Of a stretch of DNA of 64,000 nucleotides, positions 1 through 8,449 are shown piece after piece. Location: contig NZ_PDZG01000002.1 of NCBI RefSeq assembly GCF_002735645.1, positions 89,370 to 153,369 on the forward strand, in the 5' to 3' direction. The DNA is from Iodobacter sp. BJB302 (GTDB lineage Bacteria > Pseudomonadota > Gammaproteobacteria > Burkholderiales > Chitinibacteraceae). Numbering within the stretch: the first letter of the stretch is position 1; the number at the start of each line of letters is the position of its first letter. The notes beneath the pieces are model-generated. The model was given only the letters and a program-made list of their open reading frames with translations. It ran no database searches and was not told the DNA's origin. Made by a program: the position numbers and the translations under genes.

Positions 1-1
1 G

Positions 2-1192
2 GTGGCGCTGAACTGGCAGACCGAAGCGCTGCGCTTTGCGCCAACGCTTAAAGTGCAGACTTATCACAGCAACCGCGATCTCAGCGACTTAGGCCCTTTT
101 GATCTGGTCGTCGCCAGCTACGGCATGCTGCAGCAAGACAGCGAAGCCTTTGCCGCACGGCACTGGCACACCGTGGTGCTGGATGAAGCACAGGCCATTA
201 AGAATTCCGCCACCAAACGCAGCCAGGCTGCGATGGCGCTCAATGCCGATTTCAAAATCATTGCCAGCGGCACGCCGGTTGAAAACCACCTTGGCGAGCT
301 ATGGAATCTGTTCCGCTTTATCAACCCTGGCCTGTTGGGATCAAAAGAGCGCTTTGCAGCCAAATTCAGCGGCCCGATCGAGCGCGGTGACAAAACCGCA
401 AAGCAACATTTGAAAAAACTGATCCAACCGTTTATCCTGCGCCGCACCAAGACCCAGGTACTGAGCGAATTACCACCGCGCACCGAGATCACGCTGAAAG
501 TCGAATTATCCAAAGACGAGCGCCATTTATACGAAGCACTGCGCCAGGAAGCGGTAGAAAAACTGGATGCCGCAGGCGCAGATGAAAACCGCGCCATGCG
601 TGTGCTGGCCGAAATCACCCGTTTACGCCGCTTTTGCTGCAATCCTAAGCTCACACTTCCCAATTCAACCTTAGAAGGCAGTAAACTCGCCGCCTTTGGC
701 GAGATTACCGAAGAGCTGCTGGAGAACAATCACAAGGCGCTGGTATTCAGCCAGTTTGTCGATCATCTGGCAATTGTGCGTGAATGGCTGGAAGAAAAAG
801 GCATCAGCTACCAATATCTGGATGGCAGCACGCCGGTGCTGGAGCGCAAAAAGCGCGTGGATGATTTTCAGGCCGGAACAGGGGATGTGTTTTTGATCAG
901 CTTAAAAGCCGGTGGCACAGGCTTAAACCTGACCGCCGCCGATTATGTGATTCATCTGGACCCATGGTGGAACCCCGCAGTTGAAGACCAGGCGTCGGAC
1001 CGGGCGCACCGCATGGGGCAGCAAAGACCGGTAACGATTTATCGCCTTGTGGCGCAAGACACCATCGAAGAGCAAATCCTGGCCCTGCACGCAGAAAAAC
1101 GCGATCTGGCCGACAGCCTGCTCGAAGGCGGCGACGCCACAGGCAAGATGGATACGGCAGCGTTATTGGGGTTGCTGCGAGGTGGGAATTAA
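2..1192 (+). CDS. SNF2-family DEAD/DEAH-box helicase, C-terminal part (5' end outside window)
   Basis: SNF2-family ATPases translocate on double-stranded DNA; bacterial members are linked to transcription recycling and repair, but the role of this one is unknown. Visible in sequence: motif II with LDEAQAIKN near residue 60 of the visible part, motif III-like ASGTPVENHLGELWN, ILRRTK, motif IV VFSQF, motif V SLKAGGTGLNLTAAD and motif VI DRAHRMGQ near residue 335. So the end of the N-terminal lobe and all of the C-terminal helicase lobe are present. Motif I (Walker A) must lie before the window, since the frame is open to the left edge; the GTG at position 2 is internal. No other gene follows closely, only a repeat-rich gap. 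Confidence 0.95.
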   Translation: MALNWQTEALRFAPTLKVQTYHSNRDLSDLGPFDLVVASYGMLQQDSEAFAARHWHTVVLDEAQAIKNSATKRSQAAMALNADFKIIASGTPVENHLGELWNLFRFINPGLLGSKERFAAKFSGPIERGDKTAKQHLKKLIQPFILRRTKTQVLSELPPRTEITLKVELSKDERHLYEALRQEAVEKLDAAGADENRAMRVLAEITRLRRFCCNPKLTLPNSTLEGSKLAAFGEITEELLENNHKALVFSQFVDHLAIVREWLEEKGISYQYLDGSTPVLERKKRVDDFQAGTGDVFLISLKAGGTGLNLTAADYVIHLDPWWNPAVEDQASDRAHRMGQQRPVTIYRLVAQDTIEEQILALHAEKRDLADSLLEGGDATGKMDTAALLGLLRGGN

Positions 1193-1204
1193 TTTTATAA
1201 AAAA

Positions 1205-1263
1205 CAAACCCAAATCTTGAACCACAGAGAACACGGAGGACACAGAGTTCCACAGAGAAAACA
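1205..1263 (-). repeat. Dispersed CTCCGTG/CTCTGTGG intergenic repeat, copy 1 (inverted)
   Basis: Read on the minus strand this is the same degenerate sequence found at 1699-1754, 56914-56975, 59339-59397 and 62619-62675: a core with CTCTGTG and CTCCGTG words ending in TTCAAGATTTGGGTTT. It lies just after the helicase stop codon. Copies 1 and 2 face each other around the segment holding the MITE and a GC-rich dyad. Confidence 0.75.
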
Positions 1264-1274
1264 GCTTTACCTAG

Positions 1275-1537
1275 GGTCTGTTGACGTTTCATTCACAATT
1301 GCGCTGAGCTGGAAAACGGCCAAGCACAAGGCATGCGACGAAGGCAATAACTGGTTATTGTCGAGGAGCATAACGCAGTGAATGGCCGTTTTCCGGCTCA
1401 GCCCTTCGGGTTGACTGCATTTTTGGGGCTGCACATCGTTAAAAATCGCTAATGGTACTCGTGCCATGTCGCAATTTTTGCCTTGTTCAGCCCCAAAACT
1501 GCAGCCAACGCAGCCGTGAATGAAACGTCAACAGACC
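1275..1537. mobile_element. MITE-like non-autonomous element, 263 bp, CTAG target duplication
   Basis: The two ends are perfect 22-bp inverted repeats (1275-1296 and 1516-1537, beginning GGTCTGTTGACG), directly flanked by CTAG at 1271-1274 and 1538-1541. CTAG fits the YTAR target preference known for IS5-group elements, so mobilisation by an IS5-family transposase is inferred. No transposase is encoded. Inside are two further inverted pairs, 1303-1321 with 1383-1401 (18 of 19 match) and about 1414-1432 with 1489-1506, so a single strand could fold as a three-arm cloverleaf. Confidence 0.85.
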
Positions 1538-1593
1538 CTAGGATTTTATTTTGCCTTCCTATGCAAAGCTGTTGCGGGCATACATGGATTTGC

Positions 1594-1663
1594 GTAGGGC
1601 GGGTGAAACCCGCCGTTTTTAGAGCATCTAATCCTTAAATCTGGCGGGTTGCACCCGCCCTAC
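1594..1663. repeat. GC-rich intergenic dyad (REP-like)
   Basis: GTAGGGCGGGTGAAACCCGCC at 1594-1614 is mirrored at 1643-1663 (GGCGGGTTGCACCCGCCCTAC), and each arm also contains a small GGCGGGT/ACCCGCC dyad. The arms are separated by 28 AT-rich bases. This is typical of REP-type extragenic repeats. The whole 1193-1793 gap contains only this dyad, the MITE and the two CTCCGTG repeat copies; no gene is visible. Confidence 0.65.
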
Positions 1664-1698
1664 AAATAAAACGAAATGCTTCGCATCAACGACCCGCA

Positions 1699-1754
1699 TT
1701 TCTCCGTGAGACTCCATGTTCTCTGTGTCCTCCGTGTTTTAAGATTTGGGTTTT
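1699..1754 (+). repeat. Dispersed CTCCGTG/CTCTGTGG intergenic repeat, copy 2
   Basis: Same repeat family as 1205-1263 but in the opposite orientation, running from TTTCTCCGTGAGACTCC through CCTCCGTG to AAGATTTGGGTTTT. It ends about 40 bp before the start of the YecA-like gene, so it probably lies in that gene's leader or promoter region. Confidence 0.7.
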
Positions 1755-1793
1755 AATAGCAAGCAACTTTTTTAATTGAATTGGAAATACAGT

Positions 1794-2489
1794 ATGTCAG
1801 CACTAAAGCAAGCCGAACTGGAACGCCTTGATGCGTTTTTAATGTCTGAAGCCACCGGCGCAGAGACCATGGATCTGGAAATGATCGATGGTTTTTTTGT
1901 TGCACTGGCGATCAGCCCGGAACAAGCGCCAGAAGAAGAATGGCTGCCACATATCTTTGAAGGTCAGGCACCTGAATTTAAAGATGCAGAAGAAAAAGAC
2001 GAGATTATTGGTTTAATCCGCCGCCACCACGCCGCTATTCAGGCTGCCTTCTCGCTTAAAGCGCGCAATAAAGAAACCGAAGCGCCTTTATACGTGCCTA
2101 TCGTGCTGCAAGACGAAGGCATTGATGAAAAATGGCGTGAAACACTGGGTGCTTACTGGGCTTCGGGCTTCAGAGCCGGTGTCTTGCTGCGCGAAGACCT
2201 CTGGCAAGATACCCTGGATGAGAACGAAGACCTTTACGAAATCGTTGCTAAAATTCTGACACTGGAACTGGGCCATCATCCTGATGACGAAGAACTGGTG
2301 CTCAGCGCCAACGCCCGCGACGCGCTGATCGACGAGCTGCCATGGCTGATCGAAGACGTGCTGCACTGGTGGCTGAATAAGCAGTTTGGCAAAGTAGAAA
2401 CCATTGTGAACGAGGGCCCAAAAATCGGCCGCAATGATCCTTGCAGCTGTGGCAGCGGCAAGAAATTCAAAAAATGTTGCGGTGCGTAA
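1794..2489 (+). CDS. YecA/UPF0149-family protein with C-terminal SEC-C zinc motif
   Basis: The 231-residue product begins [16 protein letters not shown] and has the acidic, helical UPF0149/YecA/YgfB-type body ([15 protein letters not shown] near the start). It ends in a SEC-C zinc-binding tail, [16 protein letters not shown], the motif also found at the end of SecA. The molecular role of the family is not established; the zinc tail suggests binding to a protein or ribosome partner. I chose ATG 1794 over the in-frame TTG at 1776 because the family starts close to this Met and GGAA lies 10-13 bases upstream. It stands alone, with a repeat copy just before it and a solute-binding-like gene 71 bp after it. 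Confidence 0.9.
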   Translation: MSALKQAELERLDAFLMSEATGAETMDLEMIDGFFVALAISPEQAPEEEWLPHIFEGQAPEFKDAEEKDEIIGLIRRHHAAIQAAFSLKARNKETEAPLYVPIVLQDEGIDEKWRETLGAYWASGFRAGVLLREDLWQDTLDENEDLYEIVAKILTLELGHHPDDEELVLSANARDALIDELPWLIEDVLHWWLNKQFGKVETIVNEGPKIGRNDPCSCGSGKKFKKCCGA

Positions 2490-2560
2490 TTAACGCAGAA
2501 TAAGCCAGCAAAGAGAATGAGGCGCGCTATGCTGAAGGTAGATTTTAGTGAGCTTGCACC

Positions 2561-3310
2561 ATGAAACGCCTTATCCTCCTTGCTTGCCTTTTGGCTCTGC
2601 CCTGTGCAGCCAAAGAAACCGTCAGGCTTTGCTTTGATAACGAAGACGCCTACCCCAGCACTTTAAAAAATGGTACGGGATTCAGCTTTCTGCTGCTCAA
2701 CACCGTGGCTGATCAGCTTGACATCCACTTTATTTACACCCCACTTCCCTGGAAGCGCTGCCTGAAAGAAGTTCAGGCAGGCAGCTATGACGGCGTAATT
2801 GGCATTGCCTATTTGCCTGAACGACGCAGCATTGCGGCCTATCCGCTCAATAGCAAGGCAGAGCCGCTGCACGAGCAACGCTTACTCACCACCACCCGCT
2901 CTGTTTACCGGCGTAAAGACAGCAAAAATGATTGGGATGGAAAACAATTTTTCCCTCTGACCGGCTCAGTGGGTGTGCAAGCTGGTTATATGGCCGCCAG
3001 CATTTTAAAACAAAGACAAATCCCCAGCGAAGACAGCTCCCAATCCGTAGATGATTTATTCAGAAAGCTTAGCGTTGGGCTAATTCAAATTGCGATTGCA
3101 GAAGAGCGTCAGGGGGACAGATCACTTAAAACCCACCCTGAATATGCAAAAGAAATTGAAAAACTGCCGCAGCCCTTTTTAATCAGCGATTTATTCCTGG
3201 CTTTTTCCTACTCATTTCAAAGCAAACAGCCCAAGCTTAGCCAGGCCATATGGCAAAACTTAGCCATTGTTCGTGAATCCAGCCAGTTTAAAGAGACGAC
3301 TCAGGAATAA
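2561..3310 (+). CDS. Periplasmic solute-binding-like protein (SBP_bac_3 type)
   Basis: A 249-residue protein with a cleavable signal peptide (MKRLILLACLLALPCAA, then KETVRLC). The mature part looks like the class-3 extracellular solute-binding fold: RLCFDNEDAYPS near the N-terminus, LNTVADQLDIHFIYTPLPWKRCL, then DGVIGIAYLPERRS. No permease or ATPase lies next to it, so it may be an orphan binding protein or a sensor-like periplasmic protein rather than part of an importer here. The ligand cannot be told from sequence. Many orphan members of this fold are annotated only as transporter substrate-binding domain proteins. Confidence 0.75.
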   Translation: MKRLILLACLLALPCAAKETVRLCFDNEDAYPSTLKNGTGFSFLLLNTVADQLDIHFIYTPLPWKRCLKEVQAGSYDGVIGIAYLPERRSIAAYPLNSKAEPLHEQRLLTTTRSVYRRKDSKNDWDGKQFFPLTGSVGVQAGYMAASILKQRQIPSEDSSQSVDDLFRKLSVGLIQIAIAEERQGDRSLKTHPEYAKEIEKLPQPFLISDLFLAFSYSFQSKQPKLSQAIWQNLAIVRESSQFKETTQE

Positions 3311-3396
3311 AGCAGCTATTCCATCCCTAATCTCGCAGCAGGCAGCAAGTTTAGTTACAATCAAGCCCTTCGCCCCAAGCCCTGCAGAGAATAAAT

Positions 3397-4236
3397 ATGT
3401 ATCGTCTTGTTATCCAAGCACCAGAAATCGCTACGCAAAACTTAAAACAACTCGCCCGTTTATCTGGCGCGCACAGCATAGAAGCGATTCACCAGCAGGC
3501 GTTTCGTTTGCAAGGTGCGGATATCGCAAATGAAGAAGCGGTTGCCGATTTTTGTGAATCCAATCAGCTGGATTTTGCTTTTATCCCGGAAGACTGCAGC
3601 GTGCGGGATATTGGCCTTGTGGTGATGGATATGGATTCCACACTGATTACCATTGAATGCATCGATGAAATCGCCGATATGCAGGGCATTAAAGCAGAAG
3701 TATCGGCCATTACTGCCAGCGCCATGCGCGGCGAGATTGACTTTAAAGAAAGCCTCAGCCGCCGCGTGGCCCTGTTGGCAGGATTAGACGAAAGCGCACT
3801 TGAGCGCGTTTATACCGAGCGGCTTAAACTCATGCCGGGCGCAGAAGCCATGCTCAAAGGCTTTCATGATGCAGGCGCTAAAACCCTGCTTATTTCAGGT
3901 GGATTTACTTTCTTCACCGAAAAACTACAAGCGAAGCTAGGCCTCACCCGCACGATTGCCAATATATTAGAAATTGAAAATGGCAAACTCACAGGCAAAG
4001 TGACTGGCGATATTGTGGATGCAGAGCGCAAAAAATCTGAGCTGATCAAATACCGGGCCGAGCTGGGCCTGCGTGCCGATCAGGTGGTTGCCATGGGCGA
4101 TGGCGCCAATGATTTACCCATGCTAAAAGAAGCAGGCTTTGGCGTAGCCTGCCATGCCAAGCCGCTGGTGCAACGCGAAGCGCCGTATTGCATTAATCAG
4201 GTGGGATTAGACGGGGTATTGAATTACTTTATTTAA
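3397..4236 (+). CDS. serB: Phosphoserine phosphatase SerB
   Basis: Catalyses the last step of serine synthesis, hydrolysing O-phosphoserine to serine in the cytoplasm. HAD-superfamily motifs are complete: VVMDMDST with nucleophile Asp78 and acid/base Asp80, motif II LLISGGF, a conserved lysine in AERKKSELIKY, and motif III/IV GDGANDLPML. The first 70 residues form the extra N-terminal domain usual in SerB of this size (279 residues). The ATG at 3397 is preceded by AGAGA. A strong hairpin follows the stop codon, and the next gene converges on it. No serine-pathway neighbours are present, which is common for serB. Confidence 0.96.
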   Translation: MYRLVIQAPEIATQNLKQLARLSGAHSIEAIHQQAFRLQGADIANEEAVADFCESNQLDFAFIPEDCSVRDIGLVVMDMDSTLITIECIDEIADMQGIKAEVSAITASAMRGEIDFKESLSRRVALLAGLDESALERVYTERLKLMPGAEAMLKGFHDAGAKTLLISGGFTFFTEKLQAKLGLTRTIANILEIENGKLTGKVTGDIVDAERKKSELIKYRAELGLRADQVVAMGDGANDLPMLKEAGFGVACHAKPLVQREAPYCINQVGLDGVLNYFI

Positions 4237-4269
4237 GGCCCCTGGGACAAAACCCAGATACTGAGATAC

Positions 4270-4301
4270 GCAGGGCGGGCACAACATTGTGCCCGCCCTG
4301 C
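4270..4301. terminator. Perfect 15-bp hairpin between convergent genes
   Basis: GCAGGGCGGGCACAA at 4270-4284 is exactly mirrored at 4287-4301 with a 2-base centre. It lies between the convergent serB and the 4329-4907 gene and could end transcription in both directions. There is no T tract, so it could equally be a REP-type extragenic palindrome. Confidence 0.6.
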
Positions 4302-4328
4302 ATTTAGATCAGTGAATGATCACGCACA

Positions 4329-4907
4329 TCACTCGCATCGCCCTTTACGCGGCAAATAGCGCAGCCAGTCCGCCTTAATTTGCGCTTCCTGCGCCATGCC
4401 AGAGGCCACCTTCGGCGCATCATGCGTAGCGAGCAGGCGCAAACACCACCGTGCCCCCGCCTGATCTTTCATTCGCATTTTGCTTAAAAATGGCTGGCTT
4501 TTGTCCCCAAGCACTAACAAGGCCTTGCCCTCTTTAAACCCCAGCCGCCAGCCATCCTGCACCACGGTGCCAGCGTAGCCACCCGCAATCATTTCCAGCC
4601 ACGGCTGATCACCATTCAGTAATCGCAAACGGCTGACCGGCCCGGCCGGATGAGGCGCACGCTCTGCCAGCAGCTGCGTACCTTCAGGCAAGGCGCGCCA
4701 TGCCAGCGGCCAGGGCGCAACCACGGCCTCGCCCTCAGCCAGCTTAAAGTACGCCGCCCCCGCCTCCAGCCTGGCCGATTCCACTTCACCAGAAAGGGGC
4801 TTCATCGCACTCGCCCCGCTGATCTGCAGCGCGGCCCCCTGAGCAAACCCTGCCACACACAGCAGGGCCCAAACCCAGTCAGCGCGCACGATGGCGCATC
4901 GCAGCAA
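4329..4907 (-). CDS. Putative secreted protein of unknown function, coupled to the metalloprotease gene
   Basis: A 192-residue product whose N-terminus (WVWALLCVAGFAQGAAL) resembles a signal peptide; the mature part is rich in Ala, Leu and Arg and shows no motif I recognise. It contains a single Cys in the core (RWCLRLL) and another two residues from the end. Its start lies 29 bp inside the 3' end of the upstream metalloprotease gene in another frame, so translation is probably coupled and the two are likely one transcript. A role linked to the protease (inhibitor, chaperone or companion) is possible, but only position supports this. The second protease paralogue at 10031-12094 has no such companion. 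Confidence 0.65.
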   Translation of the reverse strand: MLRCAIVRADWVWALLCVAGFAQGAALQISGASAMKPLSGEVESARLEAGAAYFKLAEGEAVVAPWPLAWRALPEGTQLLAERAPHPAGPVSRLRLLNGDQPWLEMIAGGYAGTVVQDGWRLGFKEGKALLVLGDKSQPFLSKMRMKDQAGARWCLRLLATHDAPKVASGMAQEAQIKADWLRYLPRKGRCE

Positions 4908-6813
4908 AGAAGGCCGCCGATGGCTTGGCTTCAGCTGCCCAGCGCTGCTTATCGTTCAGAATTGGATTAATCGCCACTTTACTGCTCCTTTGCATGGATA
5001 CGCCGCTATTGCCACTTTCTACGCGTGCAAAAGCTAAATTTAAATTAGCCCAATCATTGTGATCACGCAAAAGTCCTTTAATACCATCATTATTCAGATC
5101 CAAAGCATAATTAACCGTGCTTTGCTTATTGTCTAAATCCCAATCTGCATAGACACCCACAGACCGGCCACGCCCAATTAAGGCCGCTTCATTCAGACTG
5201 TTTTCATCAAGGGTACTACCCGTTCCATCGGAATAATCAATCCGGAAACGATTACTGCATGGCCCGCCTTCAAGCTTGCAGAGTGAACCCCAACTAAAAC
5301 CATTTGCCTCTATTTGAGAAAAATAACGCTCTACAGGCGATATTGATTTGGGTGATGAGCCCAGGCCCTGTAACTGGTACAGATAATTCATCACACTATA
5401 GTAATTAGGCTTATTATTTGTGCCCTCATTACCGCCATGTTCCAAGCCTAAATTATGCCCTAACTCATGCATAATCGTACCCGCCTGAAAATTGATTAAC
5501 TGATTCATTTCCTCAGTGGAATCGGCATTTAAACCCCATCCCCCTAAAGTAACGATAAAGTCATTACCCACAACTTCGGCATAACCAGAAGACCCCATAC
5601 TGCCATCAGGCTCTTGTGAATTAGCCATTAATAAGTAATGGAAAACCTGCTTGCGGCGAATATCCATACTCAGGTTTTTATAATCATAAATCGATGCGCA
5701 GCCTGCAGATGAATCAATCCCCAAGCAAGACTGATACGCCACTTCATTTCTTGAATTTAAAAGGCTACCGCCTAGATTAAAATCCGCCGCACTAAATTTT
5801 GTACTATATAAACTGCCTGTATCAAAATGCACCGCTATATTTCGCAATTTAAAAGCATCCACCACTTTTTGCAGCGCTTCTTTCCTGGGTGTAATTCCTA
5901 AATCTGCCGACTTCATATGATCAATTTGAATGAAAATATCCGGCTGATTTGCTCTTGCCCCCATTGCAAAATAATCAATCCCCCCAAATGTGCCACCTGC
6001 AACTTCAGCGCTATCCGGGATACCGTCTTTATCAGTATCTGTGGCATAAGCAGGCACATCATTAGGGCCACCAGGGGTAGAAAACGGCACAACAGCCCAG
6101 TCCTGCGCACTGCGCGTATTGCCTTTGACCAGCTCCGTACGCGCCAGGGAATAGCCATAATCCCAAACAAAGGAAGGAATACTTACAGCATTTCCCCCTG
6201 CCCAGGCGCCTGCCGTCAATGGCTGAACCTGGCTATTACCAAAGCGAACAAAATCAAGCGTTACGCCGCCTTTAACTAATTCGATTGCACCGCTGCCACT
6301 CCAATCGGGCACCTTAGACTGATTACTCACATAAGCAATTTGATCCGTACTCTGCATGGCATCATCACTTTTGCCTGCCACAATAAAATACGCGCCCGGC
6401 TTAATCACCATTGTTTTTGGCAAATCAAACGACGTCCAGTCAGACCAGGATGAAGTACGCAAACTCACCCCATTCAGAGATACATCCTGCACACCGCTAT
6501 TGTAAATCTCTAACCATGCCCCCTTCCCAGAGTCATAATTACTCGAAACCTCACTAATAAGTAATGTTGAGCTTAAAGTTGGCCCCGGTGCAGGCGTGGG
6601 CGTTGGCAACAGGCTTACGGGTGGCAAAGTTGGAACAGGCGTCGGAACCGTAGTCGGCACTAAAGTGGGGGGCTGCGACGGCACAGATGTCGTAGCAGGA
6701 GATGCACTACCTGAATCTCCCCCTCCGCCCCCACCACCGCAAGCCACTAATATCACACTCAAACTTAAACCTGCCAAACGCACGCCATACTGCTGAAAAC
6801 GATCGTTATTCAT
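4879..6813 (-). CDS. Secreted lipoprotein metalloprotease with lamin-tail domain (paralogue A)
   Basis: The 644-residue product has a lipoprotein signal with lipobox LVAC, then a Gly run and a Pro/Thr/Val-rich linker to about residue 80. Next comes a lamin-tail-like domain (LLISEVSSNYDSGKGAWLE through GAYFIVAGK), a DTDKDGIPDSAEVAGG calcium-loop motif, and a metzincin-type site HELGHNLGLEHG: His449, Glu450, His453, His459. The downstream YSVMNYLYQ fits a Met-turn. Expected role: zinc endopeptidase anchored to or released from the outer membrane; substrate unknown. The same architecture recurs in 10031-12094. The downstream gene overlaps its 3' end. Confidence is high for the fold and site, low for the biological role. 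Confidence 0.85.
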   Translation of the reverse strand: MNNDRFQQYGVRLAGLSLSVILVACGGGGGGGDSGSASPATTSVPSQPPTLVPTTVPTPVPTLPPVSLLPTPTPAPGPTLSSTLLISEVSSNYDSGKGAWLEIYNSGVQDVSLNGVSLRTSSWSDWTSFDLPKTMVIKPGAYFIVAGKSDDAMQSTDQIAYVSNQSKVPDWSGSGAIELVKGGVTLDFVRFGNSQVQPLTAGAWAGGNAVSIPSFVWDYGYSLARTELVKGNTRSAQDWAVVPFSTPGGPNDVPAYATDTDKDGIPDSAEVAGGTFGGIDYFAMGARANQPDIFIQIDHMKSADLGITPRKEALQKVVDAFKLRNIAVHFDTGSLYSTKFSAADFNLGGSLLNSRNEVAYQSCLGIDSSAGCASIYDYKNLSMDIRRKQVFHYLLMANSQEPDGSMGSSGYAEVVGNDFIVTLGGWGLNADSTEEMNQLINFQAGTIMHELGHNLGLEHGGNEGTNNKPNYYSVMNYLYQLQGLGSSPKSISPVERYFSQIEANGFSWGSLCKLEGGPCSNRFRIDYSDGTGSTLDENSLNEAALIGRGRSVGVYADWDLDNKQSTVNYALDLNNDGIKGLLRDHNDWANLNLAFARVESGNSGVSMQRSSKVAINPILNDKQRWAAEAKPSAAFFAAMRHRAR

Positions 6814-7118
6814 TTACTTTCTCAAAAATGACCTAGTCAAAAAAGGTACTATCCCAATACGTGGCGGCTAAAACACGGCCAGTGTTTAAGGATTTTCTAA
6901 TGCTTGCGCAGCCTACACCAATGTCATTACCGAACCAATCATTTTCTTGTGTAAAATTACCAAAAACTGACTAAACATAAATAAAAACCCAAATAATGCT
7001 TAGTTGCATGGCAGCTAAAGCTAATGATTGATCAATCCTATATACATCAATTAATCCAATGGCATAAAAATCAAACGAATGTGCCTGCTTTACTGCTCAA
7101 CTGCTATGCAATTTTCGT
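6814..7118. other. AT-rich gap, upstream region of metalloprotease A
   Basis: About 305 bp with no open frame of note. It should hold the promoter of the minus-strand metalloprotease gene and the degraded end of the neighbouring RAYT pseudogene. No clear operator or terminator was seen. Confidence 0.5.
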
Positions 7119-7630
7119 TTAAAAAATCCCATATTTTTTACATCCCCAGTTTTTATCTATATTCCCCTGCCGAATCTCCCTATGAATCGATGAATAAGGC
7201 CAGTCAACCGCCTTTGTGACATAACCATGCTTCACCGGATTGAAATAAATATACGCAACATGTTTTTCTAAATCGTCATCATCCCTAATTAAGTGCTCCC
7301 ATTAACGGCGCTGCCATATTCCACGCTCACGTTTTAATTTTCTGCTTTGCCGGATAAGCTTAGTTTTTGGTATCGATCTGGAAAAAGCAGCTTCAATCAA
7401 AGTCCAGTGCAATGGGAAATCAGCATCTCCAACAAATAAGCGCCAAATAGCATGCAAATGATCTGGCAATACCACACACGCAATAATCCCGAAAGAGTGA
7501 GATTGCCGGATTTTTCGCATTGCTCACGCAGCAAATCAATTTGCTCCACCAATAAAGTGCTTTTTCTATCTGCAAGGTTGACGGTAAAAAAACAAGTAGC
7601 ACCGCCTATATTTGCTCTTCGATATCGCAT
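7119..7630 (-). pseudogene. REP-associated tyrosine transposase (RAYT), frameshifted and with a premature stop
   Basis: RAYTs are single-strand Y1-type transposases associated with REP sequences. On the minus strand the N-terminal part MRYRRANIGGATCFFTVNL is in one frame (from 7630). The core VLPDHLHAIWRL with the HxH motif, EAAFSR and RERGIWQRR continues in another frame from about 7510. A TAA at 7301-7303 then interrupts the reading where intact relatives have a residue between RR and WEH, and beyond it the same frame reads WEHLIRDDDDLEKHVAYIYF, then FNPVKHGYV and WPYSSIHR, before a stop at 7119-7121. At least one frameshift plus one nonsense change make it inactive. A REP hairpin lies just upstream. 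Confidence 0.85.
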
Positions 7631-7644
7631 GAAGTGTCCATTAT

Positions 7645-7682
7645 TAAATGTTGGGCTGATAAAGCTTTAGCCCAACCTACCG
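7645..7682 (-). repeat. REP sequence next to the RAYT pseudogene
   Basis: On the minus strand it reads GGTAGGTTGGGCTAAAGC, then TTTATCAGCCCAAC, with stem AGCCCAAC/GTTGGGCT (7650-7657 and 7669-7676) preceded by GTAG. This matches the usual GTAG-plus-hairpin form of REPs recognised by RAYTs and sits directly upstream of the RAYT remnant. Confidence 0.75.
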
Positions 7683-7788
7683 TGCTTGAGAGTAAAGAAA
7701 AAATCGACCCCATTTTTTTAAAATCAACTTCACTAAAATTCATTTAACACCTCTAAATTAAACATCAATTAAAATTAAGAAAACCATC

Positions 7789-8361
7789 TCACAACAATTT
7801 TAATAATTCACTAGCCACAGATGGATTTTGTATAAACTCAAGCAAATCATAATCATACTTCAGCCACCCCTTAGGAGCATTTTCATGCCCCATAGGGGTA
7901 AAAAACTCATACCCAGGCACTACTAGAACACCATTCCTATACTGATAATATCTGTCAACTAAAAAAAGTGTATTCATTCCCTTCCTAGAGATAATTGACA
8001 ACGCTGATGTACATGTATTTGAAACCAATGACGATATGTAAATGGCACCATTTCCCTTCAACTCTTTATCAGAAGAATTTGCTCGCAAAACTTTATAGTT
8101 TTTCAATGAAAAATAAACAATAGCGGCCGCTCCCCTTTCTTTTTTTTTGCAATACTCATTTAAATTAACAGTAGGAGCTCGTTTTTGATCCGACACTGCC
8201 CCTATCAGCTCCTCCACTTCAACCCGATCAACAACACCTTCAATTACGTTCTCCAGCCGGCTAATATTCTTAATAAAATCGACAGGGGGTGTATATTCGG
8301 ATCTTGCTTGAACAATATCCACGAAAAACACCATAAAAACCATCAGAAATTTATTTGACAT
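7789..8361 (-). CDS. Hypothetical exported protein
   Basis: A 190-residue protein with an N-terminal hydrophobic stretch (FLMVFMVFFVDIVQA) that looks like a signal peptide, followed by a Lys/Glu/Asn-rich soluble part. I recognise no domain. Three Cys (in EYCKKKE, NTCTSAL and one position between strands) could form a disulfide. The gene is clearly more AT-rich than its neighbours and lies between two decayed genes (RAYT remnant and HlyD remnant), which suggests acquired or drifting DNA. Function unknown. Confidence 0.6.
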   Translation of the reverse strand: MSNKFLMVFMVFFVDIVQARSEYTPPVDFIKNISRLENVIEGVVDRVEVEELIGAVSDQKRAPTVNLNEYCKKKERGAAAIVYFSLKNYKVLRANSSDKELKGNGAIYISSLVSNTCTSALSIISRKGMNTLFLVDRYYQYRNGVLVVPGYEFFTPMGHENAPKGWLKYDYDLLEFIQNPSVASELLKLL

Positions 8362-8449
8362 ATCTACTTTTACCCAATATAAAAAAGATAAAATAATAAC
8401 TTTTTAATTAATCTACAACATTATCCTTCAATAGAGCCAACAAATAGAA

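Noticed and set aside
118..729. A 203-codon minus-strand frame opposite the helicase
   Set aside because: Ser-rich shadow of a conserved helicase frame.
1267..1467. A 66-codon frame inside the MITE
   Set aside because: It has no transposase motif, and covers only part of the element.
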